From NCBI GenBank assembly GCA_017427465.1, contig JAFRST010000027.1:62001-126000 (forward strand): a stretch of DNA of 64,000 nucleotides, read 5' to 3'. The translations under genes were made by a program, and so were the position numbers. Origin of the DNA: Clostridiales bacterium. Its GTDB lineage: Bacteria > Bacillota > Clostridia > Saccharofermentanales > Saccharofermentanaceae. The first letter of the stretch is position 1, and each line of letters opens with the position of its first letter. Below are positions 47,569-56,470 of the stretch, in pieces. A model generated the notes under the pieces. It had not been told where the DNA came from, ran no database searches, and saw only the letters and a list, made by a program, of their open reading frames with translations.

Positions 47569-47597
47569 TGTAACGAATCTCAAATTACTCCGTCTAA
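47569..47597 (+). promoter_or_regulatory. ECF-type autoregulatory promoter of the sigma operon
   Basis: TGTAAC (47569-47574), 16 bases, CGTCTAA (47591-47597). This matches the general ECF pattern of an AAC-containing -35 and CGTC-type -10, as seen for SigW-like factors, and lies 35 bases before the sigma start codon. Confidence 0.7.
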
Positions 47598-47631
47598 CAG
47601 GTGAGATCACAAAGGAAAGGTAAGTTGATAC

Positions 47632-48126
47632 GTGGATAAGAATACCGCTGAAAAGCTATATGAAGCCTTTTATATGAAGGTATTCTCTTACGTTATGACA
47701 CTCGCCAAGGATCGCAATGACGCCGAGGAGATAACCCAGGAGACTTTTTTCAGGGCGATATCAACTGATAAGGCCTTCAAGGGCGAGAGCGAGAGCTTCA
47801 CGTGGCTATGTGCAATCGCAAAGAACATCTTCATAGATGAGAAGCGGCGTTACGCAAGACAGGATGATGAACTCAGTGAAGAGCTTCCGGATACAAATCA
47901 AGGGATAGAAGAGAAGCTCACAGAGAGGGACACATCACTGAAGATCCATTTGATACTCCATCAACTGGAGGAGCCGTACAAGGAAGTTTTCCAGCTAAGG
48001 GTATTCGGCGAACTGTCATTCGCGGAGATCGGTTCTATCTTCGGAAAGACCGAGACCTGGGCCCGGGTCACGTATCACAGAGCCAGATTAAAGATCAAGG
48101 AAAGGATGGATGAAAATGAAATATAA
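47632..48126 (+). CDS. ECF RNA polymerase sigma factor
   Basis: 164 residues, GTG start with AAAGGAAAGG upstream. Sigma region 2 (YEAFYMKVFSYVMTLAKDRNDAEEITQETFFRA) and region 4 (EPYKEVFQLRVFGELSFAEIGSIFGKTETWARVTYHRARLKIKE) are clear; the acidic linker between them is short. Overlaps the anti-sigma gene by 17 bases or fewer, depending on the start used there. Expected to transcribe its own operon from the ECF-type promoter just upstream. Confidence 0.93.
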   Translation: MDKNTAEKLYEAFYMKVFSYVMTLAKDRNDAEEITQETFFRAISTDKAFKGESESFTWLCAIAKNIFIDEKRRYARQDDELSEELPDTNQGIEEKLTERDTSLKIHLILHQLEEPYKEVFQLRVFGELSFAEIGSIFGKTETWARVTYHRARLKIKERMDENEI

Positions 48127-49081
48127 TTGTGATTTGATCTCAGATCTTCTTCCGTTATATAAAGATGAAATCTGCAGTGAAGCAAGCAGAAAGATCGTCG
48201 AAGAACATCTCGCTGAATGCCCTGACTGCAAGAAGATCTTAAACAGTCTGAACGACGTTACCATAGATGAAAAGATCGTTAAGGAAAAAGAAGAGGTAAT
48301 CAATTCCCAGGCTAAGTTTTTTAAGCGTAAGAGCGCCTTTGCGGGCAGCATCATAGGACTGATCTTCTCGATACCGATCCTCGTCTGCCTTATCGTAAAC
48401 CTCGCAACAGGAGCAGGACTTACATGGTTCTTTATCGTGCTTGCGGCAATCTTAGTAGCAGCATCGCTTATCATTGTTCCGCTCATGGTTCCCGAGAATA
48501 AGATGTTAACCACGATGGCGGCATTTACCGCAAGCCTTATGTTATTGTTCGGTGTTATCAACATCTACACACAGGGCAGATGGTTCTTTGTGGCAGCAGC
48601 TTCTACACTTTTCGGACTGACAATGCTCTTTGCACCTTTTATATGCTTCAGAAGACCTGTCAAGAACTACTTAAAGAAATCCAAAGGCCTTGCGATCATG
48701 TGCGCATACACCGCAACGTTCACGCTCATGATGCTCTGCATCGGCCTGCATGTAAAAGAACCCATGTTTTTCCCGATGGCATTTGCTATCGCTATGCCGC
48801 TCGTGGCTATGGCCTGGGCTATCTTCGCAACAATCAGGTATATCCGCGCCAACGCAGTCCTCAAGACCGGTATCTGCATCACCGCAGTCGGCATTTTGAC
48901 CGGCATCCTGTCACACATGACAGCTATGGCTTCTGTTAAGGAAGCAACAAACGGTGTCGTTATGTATTCAGATCCCTGGCTGCCGCTCATGCTCTCTATC
49001 GGATCAATAGGAGTGCTCCTTCTCGGAATCGGAGCTTTAATCAGTGCATTCAAGAAAGGAAATAAGAATGAAAACAAGTAA
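48110..49081 (+). CDS. Anti-sigma factor with zinc-finger N-terminus and six or more membrane helices
   Basis: 323 residues (or 321 from the ATG at 48116, which is better spaced from AGGAAAGG). The first 45 residues are a putative zinc-finger anti-sigma domain: CDLISDLLPLYKDEICS, then HLAECPDCKK, i.e. the H-x3-C-x2-C pattern. The remaining part has about eight hydrophobic helices, more than the single helix of classic anti-sigma proteins. Gene order (overlapping the sigma gene) supports the assignment. Confidence 0.85.
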   Translation: MKMKYNCDLISDLLPLYKDEICSEASRKIVEEHLAECPDCKKILNSLNDVTIDEKIVKEKEEVINSQAKFFKRKSAFAGSIIGLIFSIPILVCLIVNLATGAGLTWFFIVLAAILVAASLIIVPLMVPENKMLTTMAAFTASLMLLFGVINIYTQGRWFFVAAASTLFGLTMLFAPFICFRRPVKNYLKKSKGLAIMCAYTATFTLMMLCIGLHVKEPMFFPMAFAIAMPLVAMAWAIFATIRYIRANAVLKTGICITAVGILTGILSHMTAMASVKEATNGVVMYSDPWLPLMLSIGSIGVLLLGIGALISAFKKGNKNENK

Positions 49082-50072
49082 AATCCTCGCCGGCGCTATG
49101 GCGCTTATCGTACCCTCAACACTTTGCCTTACAGGCTGCAACTTCGGTTTTTTCAATACTTTTACATACACATACGATAACAGCGAAAAGTACACGGCAG
49201 GTGACCGTGAGATCGAAGATAAGATCACTACTATCGACATCGATTATGTATCAGGTGACGTAAAGCTCAACGGAAGCGATACTGATAAGGTTACCGTTAA
49301 GGAGACAGCTAATAAGGATCTTGATGATGCCCACAAGGTTCACACATGGGTAGACGGCAGCACTCTCTATGTAAGATACTGCGAATCTACTAAGAGCATC
49401 ACATTCAACAACATCAACAAAAAGCTCGAGCTCAACATTCCGGGCGACCGTGAACTGGACGGCCTTACCATCAAGATCTCTTCAGGTGACTTTAACTGCG
49501 GCGGTATAACGACCGGTAAGCTTAACGCCCATTCCTCTTCGGGAGACATCGGCATCAGCTGCAAGGCATCCGATATCGAGCTCAAAGCATCTTCCGGTGA
49601 CATCGTTCTTAATCAGGAAGGCATGGGCGGATCTGTTAACATCAAGTCTTCTTCAGGAACAGTAGATTATACCCAGACCGGCAGCAATGATTCTATCAAT
49701 ATCAAGTCTTCTTCCGGCGGAGTAAGAGCCGATGTCGAGAAGGCATCAAGCCTTGCTGTTGACGTAAGCTCGGGCTCGATCACGATCGATGCCGATGACG
49801 TTTCTGACCTTAATACAAAGGCTTCAAGCGGCGATATTGATATCACGCTCGGAATTATTCCCAATACATCTAAGATCGATTCGAGCTCCGGCGATGTCAA
49901 GCTCAATGTTCCCGGGGATGCCGATCTGTCGGCAACAGTAAAGATCTCCAGCGGATCATTTGATTCAGAGCTTCCTTTCGCCAAGGAAGGAAAGACATAT
50001 ACCTGCGGAAGCGGTTCTTCCACAATGGATATCCATGTTTCTTCCGGTGATGTCGACATCAACGTTATCTGA
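49068..50072 (+). CDS. DUF4097-type beta-solenoid lipoprotein
   Basis: 334 residues from the ATG at 49068 with AAAGGA upstream, overlapping the anti-sigma gene by 14 bases. Lipobox CLTGC gives a lipidated Cys near residue 24. Most of the protein is repeated short strands with SSSGDI/SSGSI turns about every 20 residues, as in DUF4097 (YvlB/LiaG-like) adhesin-like proteins. It is the third gene of the ECF operon and is probably a cell-envelope stress output or sensor on the outer face of the membrane. Confidence 0.85.
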   Translation: MKTSKILAGAMALIVPSTLCLTGCNFGFFNTFTYTYDNSEKYTAGDREIEDKITTIDIDYVSGDVKLNGSDTDKVTVKETANKDLDDAHKVHTWVDGSTLYVRYCESTKSITFNNINKKLELNIPGDRELDGLTIKISSGDFNCGGITTGKLNAHSSSGDIGISCKASDIELKASSGDIVLNQEGMGGSVNIKSSSGTVDYTQTGSNDSINIKSSSGGVRADVEKASSLAVDVSSGSITIDADDVSDLNTKASSGDIDITLGIIPNTSKIDSSSGDVKLNVPGDADLSATVKISSGSFDSELPFAKEGKTYTCGSGSSTMDIHVSSGDVDINVI

Positions 50073-50098
50073 CGGAGTTTTCGAAAAAACAGTTTTAC

Positions 50099-50126
50099 AA
50101 GGCTGCCTCTTCCGGGGCAGCCTTTT
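50099..50126 (+). terminator. Terminator after the DUF4097 gene
   Basis: AAGGCTGCC and GGCAGCCTT form a 9-bp stem with an 8-base loop, followed by TT and AT-rich sequence; the -35 of the next promoter overlaps its end. Confidence 0.85.
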
Positions 50127-50153
50127 GATATATTACGCCTGTTGTTCTACAAT
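50125..50153 (+). promoter_or_regulatory. Promoter of the YbaK-type gene
   Basis: TTGATA (50125-50130), 17 bases, TACAAT (50148-50153), about 35 bases before the start codon. Confidence 0.75.
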
Positions 50154-50188
50154 ACTGTACTGTCAGTAAAGACTTGAAGGAGAATACA

Positions 50189-50674
50189 ATGGCTCAGTTC
50201 AAAAAGACAAATGCTATGAGGATCCTTGATAAAGCGGGGATCGATTATACATATCAGGAATATGAGTACGACGAGAACGATCTGGACGGCCATCACGTCG
50301 CAGAGTATTTGGGCGTACCCTATGAAGAAGTGTTCAAGACCCTGACAGCCGTATCTGATAAGGGCGAGTATCTCGTGTTCTGCATCTGCGTGGATGATGA
50401 GATCGATCTTAAGAAAGCGGCTAAGCTCGCAGGCGTTAAGAGGGTCGACATGATCCATGTCAAAGACCTTTTGAACGTAACGGGCTATATCAGAGGCGGA
50501 TGCTCTCCGATCGGCATGAAAAAGCAGTATAGGACTTTTATCGATGAGATGGCAGAGCTCGTTGACAGCATCTGCGTCAGCGCAGGACAGAGGGGAGTGC
50601 AGTTAAGGCTCAAGCCCTCAGACCTGATTTCTTTTACAAATGCCGTAGTCGGCGATTTTGCTGTGCGTGCTTAA
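50189..50674 (+). CDS. YbaK/EbsC-type aminoacyl-tRNA deacylase
   Basis: 161 residues from the ATG at 50189 with GAAGGAG upstream (a TTG 15 bases earlier overlaps that site). The YbaK fold is seen in VAEYLGVPYEEVFKTLTAV, the invariant Lys in the KKAAKLAGVKRVDM region, and GYIRGGCSPIGMKKQ (the GGxSPxG signature). Such proteins hydrolyse mischarged Cys-tRNA(Pro). It stands 48 bases before murC and could be co-transcribed with it. Confidence 0.92.
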   Translation: MAQFKKTNAMRILDKAGIDYTYQEYEYDENDLDGHHVAEYLGVPYEEVFKTLTAVSDKGEYLVFCICVDDEIDLKKAAKLAGVKRVDMIHVKDLLNVTGYIRGGCSPIGMKKQYRTFIDEMAELVDSICVSAGQRGVQLRLKPSDLISFTNAVVGDFAVRA

Positions 50675-50722
50675 AATGTTAGAATTACTTGGAAATATAG
50701 CGAAAACAGGAAGTGATTTCTC

Positions 50723-52177
50723 ATGTTAGAACCTAAGAGTTTTACGTTGAATGATATCCAAAAGGGTGCCCGTATCTATTTTATCGGTATCGGCGGAATC
50801 TCCATGAACGGACTTGCAAGACTTGCAAAGCATGCAGGCTTCATTGTCGGAGGCTCGGATAATCACCCTTCGGAAAGAACAGAGATCTTAGAACAGCAGG
50901 GCATAAAGATATATAACAGCCAGATTGCAGCGAATATCGATGACTTTAAGCCTGATTACCTCGTTAAGACCGCTGCCATCCTTCCGCACAATGAAGAGGT
51001 AAAAAGAGCAACTGAGCTTGATCTTCAGATCTTTGACAGAGCTGAGTTCCTCGGTGCTTTCACAAGAACATACAAGAACGTTATCAACGTATCCGGTACG
51101 CACGGCAAGACAACGACCACTTCAATGATCTCTCTTATGATGATCGACGCTGGCCTTGATCCTACAGTGCATCTCGGCGCTGATCTCGATATCTTCAACG
51201 GTACGATCAGGACAGGTTCACACGACCTTCTGGTCTCGGAAGCCTGCGAGTTCAACAGATCGTTCCTGAACTTCTCTTCAACGACTGCGGTTATTACAAA
51301 TATCGATCACGATCACGTTGACTGCTATCCGACGTTGGATGATGTAATCGATGTTTTCGCGCGCTTTATTAGGCTTGTGGATGACAACGGTTATGTCGTC
51401 GTATCAGGTCATGACAAGAATGTAGCAAAGTCTGTAAGAGAAGCTGAAGAGTACTTCAAAGAAGCAGGAAGAAAGTTTCCTCAGATCGTCACTTGTGCTA
51501 TAGATAACGAGCCTTGCGAAGCTACGGGCAAGCCGGCTGATTTTATCGCTGAGAACATCACATTCGAGAACGGACTTCCCAAGTTTGATATCGTTATTAA
51601 GGGTGAGACGTCCATAAACATTAAGCTCAGGATCCCGGGAAGCCACAATATTTCAAATGCGCTTAACGCTGCAGCTGCTGCATATCTTAACGGAGCAACA
51701 CCTGATGCCATTCAGAGCGCGCTTAACAGCTTTGCGGGCGCTGACGGAAGATACACAGTAAAGGGCAAGTACAAGGGATGCGATGTCGTTGTGGATTATG
51801 CGCATCATCCGACTGCTGCAAGAGCTACTATAGAGGCAGCTTCCAACATGCCTCACAACGATATACTCGTAGTCTTCCAGCCGCTGACTTTCAACCGTAC
51901 CAAGCTGCTCTTCGAAGACTATGTCACAAGCCTTTTGCCCTGCAAAAAGGTATTGTTCGCAGAGATTTTTTCCGACAGGGAAAGTGATACTCTCGGTATG
52001 TCCAGCAAGCTTATCTCCGATGAGATCAACAAGCGCGGCGGAGATGCCGAGTTCTACGAAGACAGAGAAGGACTCAAGAAGAGGATCGACGAGCTCATCA
52101 AGCCCGGAGATATCATCCTCATCTTGGGACCTGAAGACATAAGGACATTAGGCGACGAATTGTGCCCTGAAAAGTAA
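50723..52177 (+). CDS. murC: UDP-N-acetylmuramate--L-alanine ligase
   Basis: 484 residues, three Mur ligase domains. Nucleotide-binding N-terminus FIGIGGISMNGLA, ATP loop GTHGKTTTT at 125-133, EACEFNRSFL, NIDHDHVDCY and C-terminal DYAHHPTA. It adds L-alanine to UDP-MurNAc in the cytosol at the start of stem-peptide synthesis. The stop codon overlaps the next start (TAATG). Confidence 0.97.
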   Translation: MLEPKSFTLNDIQKGARIYFIGIGGISMNGLARLAKHAGFIVGGSDNHPSERTEILEQQGIKIYNSQIAANIDDFKPDYLVKTAAILPHNEEVKRATELDLQIFDRAEFLGAFTRTYKNVINVSGTHGKTTTTSMISLMMIDAGLDPTVHLGADLDIFNGTIRTGSHDLLVSEACEFNRSFLNFSSTTAVITNIDHDHVDCYPTLDDVIDVFARFIRLVDDNGYVVVSGHDKNVAKSVREAEEYFKEAGRKFPQIVTCAIDNEPCEATGKPADFIAENITFENGLPKFDIVIKGETSINIKLRIPGSHNISNALNAAAAAYLNGATPDAIQSALNSFAGADGRYTVKGKYKGCDVVVDYAHHPTAARATIEAASNMPHNDILVVFQPLTFNRTKLLFEDYVTSLLPCKKVLFAEIFSDRESDTLGMSSKLISDEINKRGGDAEFYEDREGLKKRIDELIKPGDIILILGPEDIRTLGDELCPEK

Positions 52178-53733
52178 TGAAGAAGAACTCCGGAAGACAG
52201 GAAGAACAGAAGATCGCGCCGCAATACGGGTTCCGTAAGCTGCGTCCTTTGAAGATACCTAAAGCAGCGTGGTTCGCGCTCCTGCTGTCACTCATTATGG
52301 CGGTAGTCCTGTTCGTCCTTTACGGAGTGTCTTTCAAGGGTACCGGGAATGCTGATAAAACACTGGTCATCTTTTCTGACGGCACAACTGTTCCCGAGGT
52401 TTCTTTCCGCAACAGCATGGCTGCGGCAGGATTTGATTATGTGATAGTAGAGCCTGACAAACACAGCTCCAAACCAGATTTTGTCTATGAACTTCCCAAA
52501 GATTGTGACAGGGATGATGTTGTTGTCTGCGCCATAGGTGCGGATGCCTTCAAGGTCATGAACGATCTTTTGGCTTCCGGCGCGGGCAATATCGAAGGAT
52601 ATGTCCTGATCGCGCCTGAATATCCCGGTAATGCCGCACTGGAAGGCTATACGAGTGATTATCCCGCTCTGCCTTGTGCGGTATTCGGCATTGACAGCAA
52701 GGCTAAGACTACCGGTGAATTGAGCGGATCACAGATGATCTTCGAGAAGATCTCAGGCGTTGATACGATGTACGGCCATCCGGCTCAGAGAGGCAAGATC
52801 TCAGCGTCGAAGGTTTATATCTCGCCCAACCAGATGAGATATCTGTCGCTGTCTTCTTCCAAATCCGGAACAGGCGCGCTTTTAGCTTCACCTTCGTTCC
52901 AAAGTGAGCTCGCACAGTATCTGGGAACGACGTTCGGCAGAGGTTATTCTTCATCAAGAGTCAACGTCTGGTTTGTAATGCTTGTTTTCGCATTGTCATT
53001 ATCGATCGCATCACTTGCTTTGTTCCTTTTCATGGTTCCTGTATCTGTTCCTGACAAAGGCCAAAGGGAGCTTAAGGGAAGAGACAGCTTAGGAGCCATC
53101 ATATTCTTAGGAGTCTCAGGCTGGATCGCGCTCACGGGCGCTGTTATGACCTTTATCCCGCCGTTTGTCCGCTTCGCTAAATATGTGGCGCTTTACGCTC
53201 CGGTTGTGATCATTGCCCTGATGGCTTTGGCCCAGATAAAACTCCTTGCCAACAAGAATATCGCTTATTACAGGAAGGATAACGGCCCGAGGATCTTTAC
53301 GGCTTCTGTCGTTACGGGCGTTGTCGAGCTGATGGTGATAATCGCGGCAGCGCTCCTGCTTACAAATGTAGAGGATGCATTCGGCAAGACGTCCAATATT
53401 ATCGTTGCGCTCATAGTCCTTGTGGTCATGAGCCTTTCTGCCGTTGGCTTGATACTTGCTGATAAGAAATCCAGATTTTCCGGGCAGGGACCTGCGGCGT
53501 ACTTCGGAAGTCCTTTGTATTTCTTTGAGGCCTTGATTCCGCCGGCAGTTCTTTTTATACTTGGCCTGATCAACGGCAACGGCGAGATCATAAGGGCTTC
53601 GCTGGCCGGCGGCGCTTTGGGGATCATACCTTTCCTCTGCACGACGCCGATCAAGAGGATATCAGACTTTTACGAGATAACGGGACTTGTCTTCGGCATT
53701 ATAGCGGCGCTTATCGTGTTTGTTGCTGCCTGA
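52177..53733 (+). CDS. Membrane protein with extracytoplasmic alpha/beta-type domain
   Basis: 518 residues, translationally coupled to murC. A basic N-terminus and one helix (about 31-50) are followed by an extracytoplasmic domain of about 210 residues with alternating strands and helices: TLVIFSDGTTVPE, VVVCAIGADAFKVMNDLL, GYVLIAPEYPG, PCAVFGIDS. This order resembles an alpha/beta-hydrolase, but a nucleophile elbow is not evident. Eight or so C-terminal helices (about 263-518) follow. The family was not recognised; coupling to murC hints at a cell-envelope role. Confidence 0.65.
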   Translation: MKKNSGRQEEQKIAPQYGFRKLRPLKIPKAAWFALLLSLIMAVVLFVLYGVSFKGTGNADKTLVIFSDGTTVPEVSFRNSMAAAGFDYVIVEPDKHSSKPDFVYELPKDCDRDDVVVCAIGADAFKVMNDLLASGAGNIEGYVLIAPEYPGNAALEGYTSDYPALPCAVFGIDSKAKTTGELSGSQMIFEKISGVDTMYGHPAQRGKISASKVYISPNQMRYLSLSSSKSGTGALLASPSFQSELAQYLGTTFGRGYSSSRVNVWFVMLVFALSLSIASLALFLFMVPVSVPDKGQRELKGRDSLGAIIFLGVSGWIALTGAVMTFIPPFVRFAKYVALYAPVVIIALMALAQIKLLANKNIAYYRKDNGPRIFTASVVTGVVELMVIIAAALLLTNVEDAFGKTSNIIVALIVLVVMSLSAVGLILADKKSRFSGQGPAAYFGSPLYFFEALIPPAVLFILGLINGNGEIIRASLAGGALGIIPFLCTTPIKRISDFYEITGLVFGIIAALIVFVAA

Positions 53734-53767
53734 TCTTCGCGAAAATCAGTCCTCTATATATTTATTA

Positions 53768-53797
53768 TTGACTTTTTCTGGCCCCTGGTGGTATTAT
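53768..53797 (+). promoter_or_regulatory. Promoter of the rplU cluster
   Basis: TTGACT (53768-53773), 18 bases, TATTAT (53792-53797). Confidence 0.7.
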
Positions 53798-53803
53798 ACG
53801 TCG

Positions 53804-53889
53804 GTGACCGCATGCAACGGGCTTTTTTAAATGCGCTTATTTTTGGCGCTGCCTTGGGTTAAAGCAGCGAGACTGGAAGAACAGGAGGA
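53804..53889 (+). ncRNA. Probable ribosomal protein L21 leader
   Basis: The leader between promoter and rplU can fold into CGCAT/ATGCG (53809-53835) and CGCTGC/GCAGCG (53847-53869), the latter just before the AGGAGG ribosome site. L21 leaders in this position are known from Firmicutes; a covariance-model match was not tested. Confidence 0.6.
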
Positions 53890-53895
53890 ATGAAT

Positions 53896-54198
53896 ATGTA
53901 CGCAGTAATTAAGACAGGCGGCAAGCAGTACAAGGTTTCTGTTGACGATGAGATCTTCGTCGAGAAGCTTGAAGGTGAGGCTGGCAGCCAGGTTACTTTC
54001 GAGGATGTACTTGCAGTATCCGATGACAACGGTATCGTAGCAGGCGATGTTAAGGCTACCGTTACAGGCGAGATCGTTAAGCAGGGCAAGAACAAGAAGG
54101 TTATCGTCTCTAAGTACAAGGCTAAGAAGGGCTACAGAAGAAAGAATGGCCACAGACAGCCTTACACACGTGTACTTATCAAGGCTATCAACGCGTAA
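53896..54198 (+). CDS. rplU: 50S ribosomal protein L21
   Basis: 100 residues: [13 protein letters not shown] at the start and [21 protein letters not shown] at the end. The ATG at 53896 is chosen because AGGAGG ends 7 bases before it; another ATG two codons earlier is only 1 base from that site. First gene of the rplU-prp-rpmA cluster. Confidence 0.97.
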   Translation: MYAVIKTGGKQYKVSVDDEIFVEKLEGEAGSQVTFEDVLAVSDDNGIVAGDVKATVTGEIVKQGKNKKVIVSKYKAKKGYRRKNGHRQPYTRVLIKAINA

Positions 54199-54216
54199 GT
54201 CAGGGCTTTTGGCTTT

Positions 54217-54588
54217 ATGATTTCCGTTATCGTCAACAGGGAAGGTAATCTGATCCGTGCGATCTATGCAAACGGACACGTAGGATATGCCGATCCCGGC
54301 CAGGACATCATCTGCAGCGGAGTATCAACATTGCTTTTTACTGCAGCGAGCGCTTTGGAAGATATTTGCGGTTATGACAGTGAATCTTTCTTCCGTATCA
54401 GCGGAGAAGGTACAGAAGATGTCAACTTAAGGATAACGGTTCCCGATACAGGGGACGATGAGACAAAGAACAGGGCTCAGATAATAATGAGAACTTGCGA
54501 ATTAGGTCTTATCGGGATAGCAAGAGATTATAACGACAGTAAAAAGAAGTACGTAGAGATTATTAATTCAAGAACACCGGAGGTGTAA
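54217..54588 (+). CDS. prp: Ribosomal-processing cysteine protease Prp
   Basis: 123 residues. The catalytic pair is visible: His21 in [13 protein letters not shown] and Cys33 in [10 protein letters not shown]. Prp removes the N-terminal extension of ribosomal protein L27 in Firmicutes. Its target is the next gene, whose product carries just such an extension. It sits between rplU and rpmA as is usual. Confidence 0.94.
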   Translation: MISVIVNREGNLIRAIYANGHVGYADPGQDIICSGVSTLLFTAASALEDICGYDSESFFRISGEGTEDVNLRITVPDTGDDETKNRAQIIMRTCELGLIGIARDYNDSKKKYVEIINSRTPEV

Positions 54589-54590
54589 TT

Positions 54591-54872
54591 ATGATTAAGT
54601 TTAATTTACAGCTCTTCGCACATAAGAAGGGAATGGGTTCCACCAAGAACGGCCGTGAGTCCCAGTCCAAGAGATTAGGCGCGAAGAAAGGTGACGGACA
54701 GTCAGTTCTGGCCGGCAATATTCTTGTAAGACAGCGCGGTACTAAGATCCATCCCGGAACAAACGTCGGAATCGGATCTGACGATACACTTTTCGCTTTG
54801 ATCGACGGTAAGGTCAAGTACGAGCGTATGGGCAAGGATAAGAAGCAGGTTAGCGTTTATCCTGTAGCCTGA
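54591..54872 (+). CDS. rpmA: 50S ribosomal protein L27 with cleavable N-terminal extension
   Basis: 93 residues. The extension [10 protein letters not shown] precedes the mature-like [14 protein letters not shown]; cleavage is expected after the Phe (LF/A), as in Staphylococcus (LQFF/A). The core [19 protein letters not shown] is canonical. AGGAGG-like GGAGGTG precedes the ATG. Confidence 0.97.
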   Translation: MIKFNLQLFAHKKGMGSTKNGRESQSKRLGAKKGDGQSVLAGNILVRQRGTKIHPGTNVGIGSDDTLFALIDGKVKYERMGKDKKQVSVYPVA

Positions 54873-54898
54873 TTTTAGGTAACAAGAAGAAACCAAGC

Positions 54899-54942
54899 AG
54901 AGCAGTCTGTCGCTATATTGGCGTGGACTGCTCTTGATTTTG
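54899..54942 (+). terminator. Hairpin between rpmA and obgE (terminator or attenuator)
   Basis: AGAGCAGTC (54899-54907) pairs with GACTGCTCT (54926-54934), followed by TGATTTTG. The T tract is interrupted and obgE starts 13 bases on, so partial read-through is likely. Confidence 0.6.
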
Positions 54943-54954
54943 AGGGAGAATCAG

Positions 54955-56232
54955 ATGTTTATAGATCACTCTAAGATATATGTTAAGGCCGGAGACGGCG
55001 GTAATGGCGCGCTCAGCTTCCATACCGAGAAGTATATTACCAACGGCGGTCCGGACGGTGGAGACGGCGGCGACGGCGGCAACGTCATCCTTCAGGCTGC
55101 ACCGAATCTGACGAGCCTTCAGAACTTCAGATTCAAGCATAAGTTCATTGCCGAGAACGGTGCCAAGGGTATGGGCAAGAAGATGTACGGCAGACGCGGC
55201 GAGGACCTCATCATCGGTGTCCCCGTAGGAACCGTGGTTAAAGACACCATGACAGGTGACATCATTGCCGATCTCACAGAGCCCGGACAGAAGATCGTCG
55301 TTGCCAGAGGCGGCAAGGGCGGCCTCGGTAACATGCATTACGCAAATTCCGTAAGACAGGCTCCGCAGTTTGCCACACCCGGTGCGCCCGGTGAAGAACG
55401 CGAACTCTCGATCGAGTTAAAGCTCATCGCAGACTGCGGCCTCGTAGGTTTCCCCAATGCAGGCAAATCCACTTTGCTCTCCGTCTTAACAAGAGCTAAG
55501 CCGAAGATCGCAGACTATCCGTTCACTACATTAGAACCAGTCCTGGGCGTTGTATCCAAGGATGATTTCTCATATGTCATCGCGGATATTCCGGGTATTA
55601 TCGAGAATGCTCATGAAGGCGCAGGCTTAGGACACGACTTCTTAAGACACATCGAGAGAACAAGACTTCTGGTTCACGTTGTCGATTTATCGGCAGCTGA
55701 CGGAAGAGATCCTATTGAAGATTTTAAGACGATCAATAACGAGCTCGAAGAGTTCAGCTTAGAGCTTGCCCAAAGGCCCCAGATAGTTGTCGGCAACAAG
55801 TGCGACGGCGTATCTGAAGAGGATGCCAGGAAGTTCGTGGAAACAGTTAAATCAATGGGTTACGAGGATGTGTACATCATCTCCGCAGCAGGCATGATCG
55901 GTGTCAACGAACTCGCTGACAAGATCACCGAGGCAGTATCCAAGCTTCCTCCCACGATCCTTCACGACATTGCTGAAGGCGGAGAGAGGGTATACACATT
56001 TGACGAAGGCAAGAAGTACGAGATCATCATTAATGAGGACGGCAACTTTGAAGTTACAGGCAAGTGGATCAACAAGATTTTCAATTCGACAAACTTCGAA
56101 GATACCGAATCTACAAACTTCTTCCAGAGAACCCTTGAGAACGAAGGCGTATTTGAAGAGCTCAAGAAAATGGGCGTTAAGGAAGGCGACACGGTTAAGG
56201 TCTGTGATCTCGAATTCGATTATTATGACTAA
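54955..56232 (+). CDS. obgE: GTPase Obg
   Basis: 425 residues from the ATG at 54955 with GAGGGAG upstream. The N-terminal glycine-rich Obg domain (AGDGGNGALSFHTEKY, GGDGGDGGNV) is followed by the G domain (GFPNAGKSTLLS, DIPGI, NKCDG) and the C-terminal OCT domain (about 350-425). Involved in ribosome assembly and stress control. Confidence 0.97.
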   Translation: MFIDHSKIYVKAGDGGNGALSFHTEKYITNGGPDGGDGGDGGNVILQAAPNLTSLQNFRFKHKFIAENGAKGMGKKMYGRRGEDLIIGVPVGTVVKDTMTGDIIADLTEPGQKIVVARGGKGGLGNMHYANSVRQAPQFATPGAPGEERELSIELKLIADCGLVGFPNAGKSTLLSVLTRAKPKIADYPFTTLEPVLGVVSKDDFSYVIADIPGIIENAHEGAGLGHDFLRHIERTRLLVHVVDLSAADGRDPIEDFKTINNELEEFSLELAQRPQIVVGNKCDGVSEEDARKFVETVKSMGYEDVYIISAAGMIGVNELADKITEAVSKLPPTILHDIAEGGERVYTFDEGKKYEIIINEDGNFEVTGKWINKIFNSTNFEDTESTNFFQRTLENEGVFEELKKMGVKEGDTVKVCDLEFDYYD

Positions 56233-56361
56233 GATTTCATAATTGAACGGTTTTATTCACGATTTATTAACAAATGTTCCCTTATGATGCCTTAATGGTT
56301 GTGTATCATTCTCATTGTAAGATGAAATCGCAATAGCGTATAGTTTTGAGTTTGTTTGTAG

Positions 56362-56393
56362 GATGCCGCAGTGAAACCCTGCGGCATCTTTTT
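56362..56393 (+). terminator. Strong terminator 130 bases downstream of obgE
   Basis: GATGCCGCAG / CTGCGGCATC, perfect 10-bp stem, loop TGAAACC, then TTTTTG. The 56233-56361 stretch before it holds no ORF with a ribosome site. Confidence 0.9.
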
Positions 56394-56470
56394 GTTTGCG
56401 GGTTTCGGAGATGTTTTTTTCTATTATTTAGAGTAAAATATATGGGATTTCGGAATGTGAAGGGAAAAGC

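Noticed and set aside
56269..56280. LexA-box-like ACAAATGTTCC near the end of obgE
   Set aside because: It matches the uvrB box on the right half only; the left GAAC half is TAAC, and it is not at a gene start.
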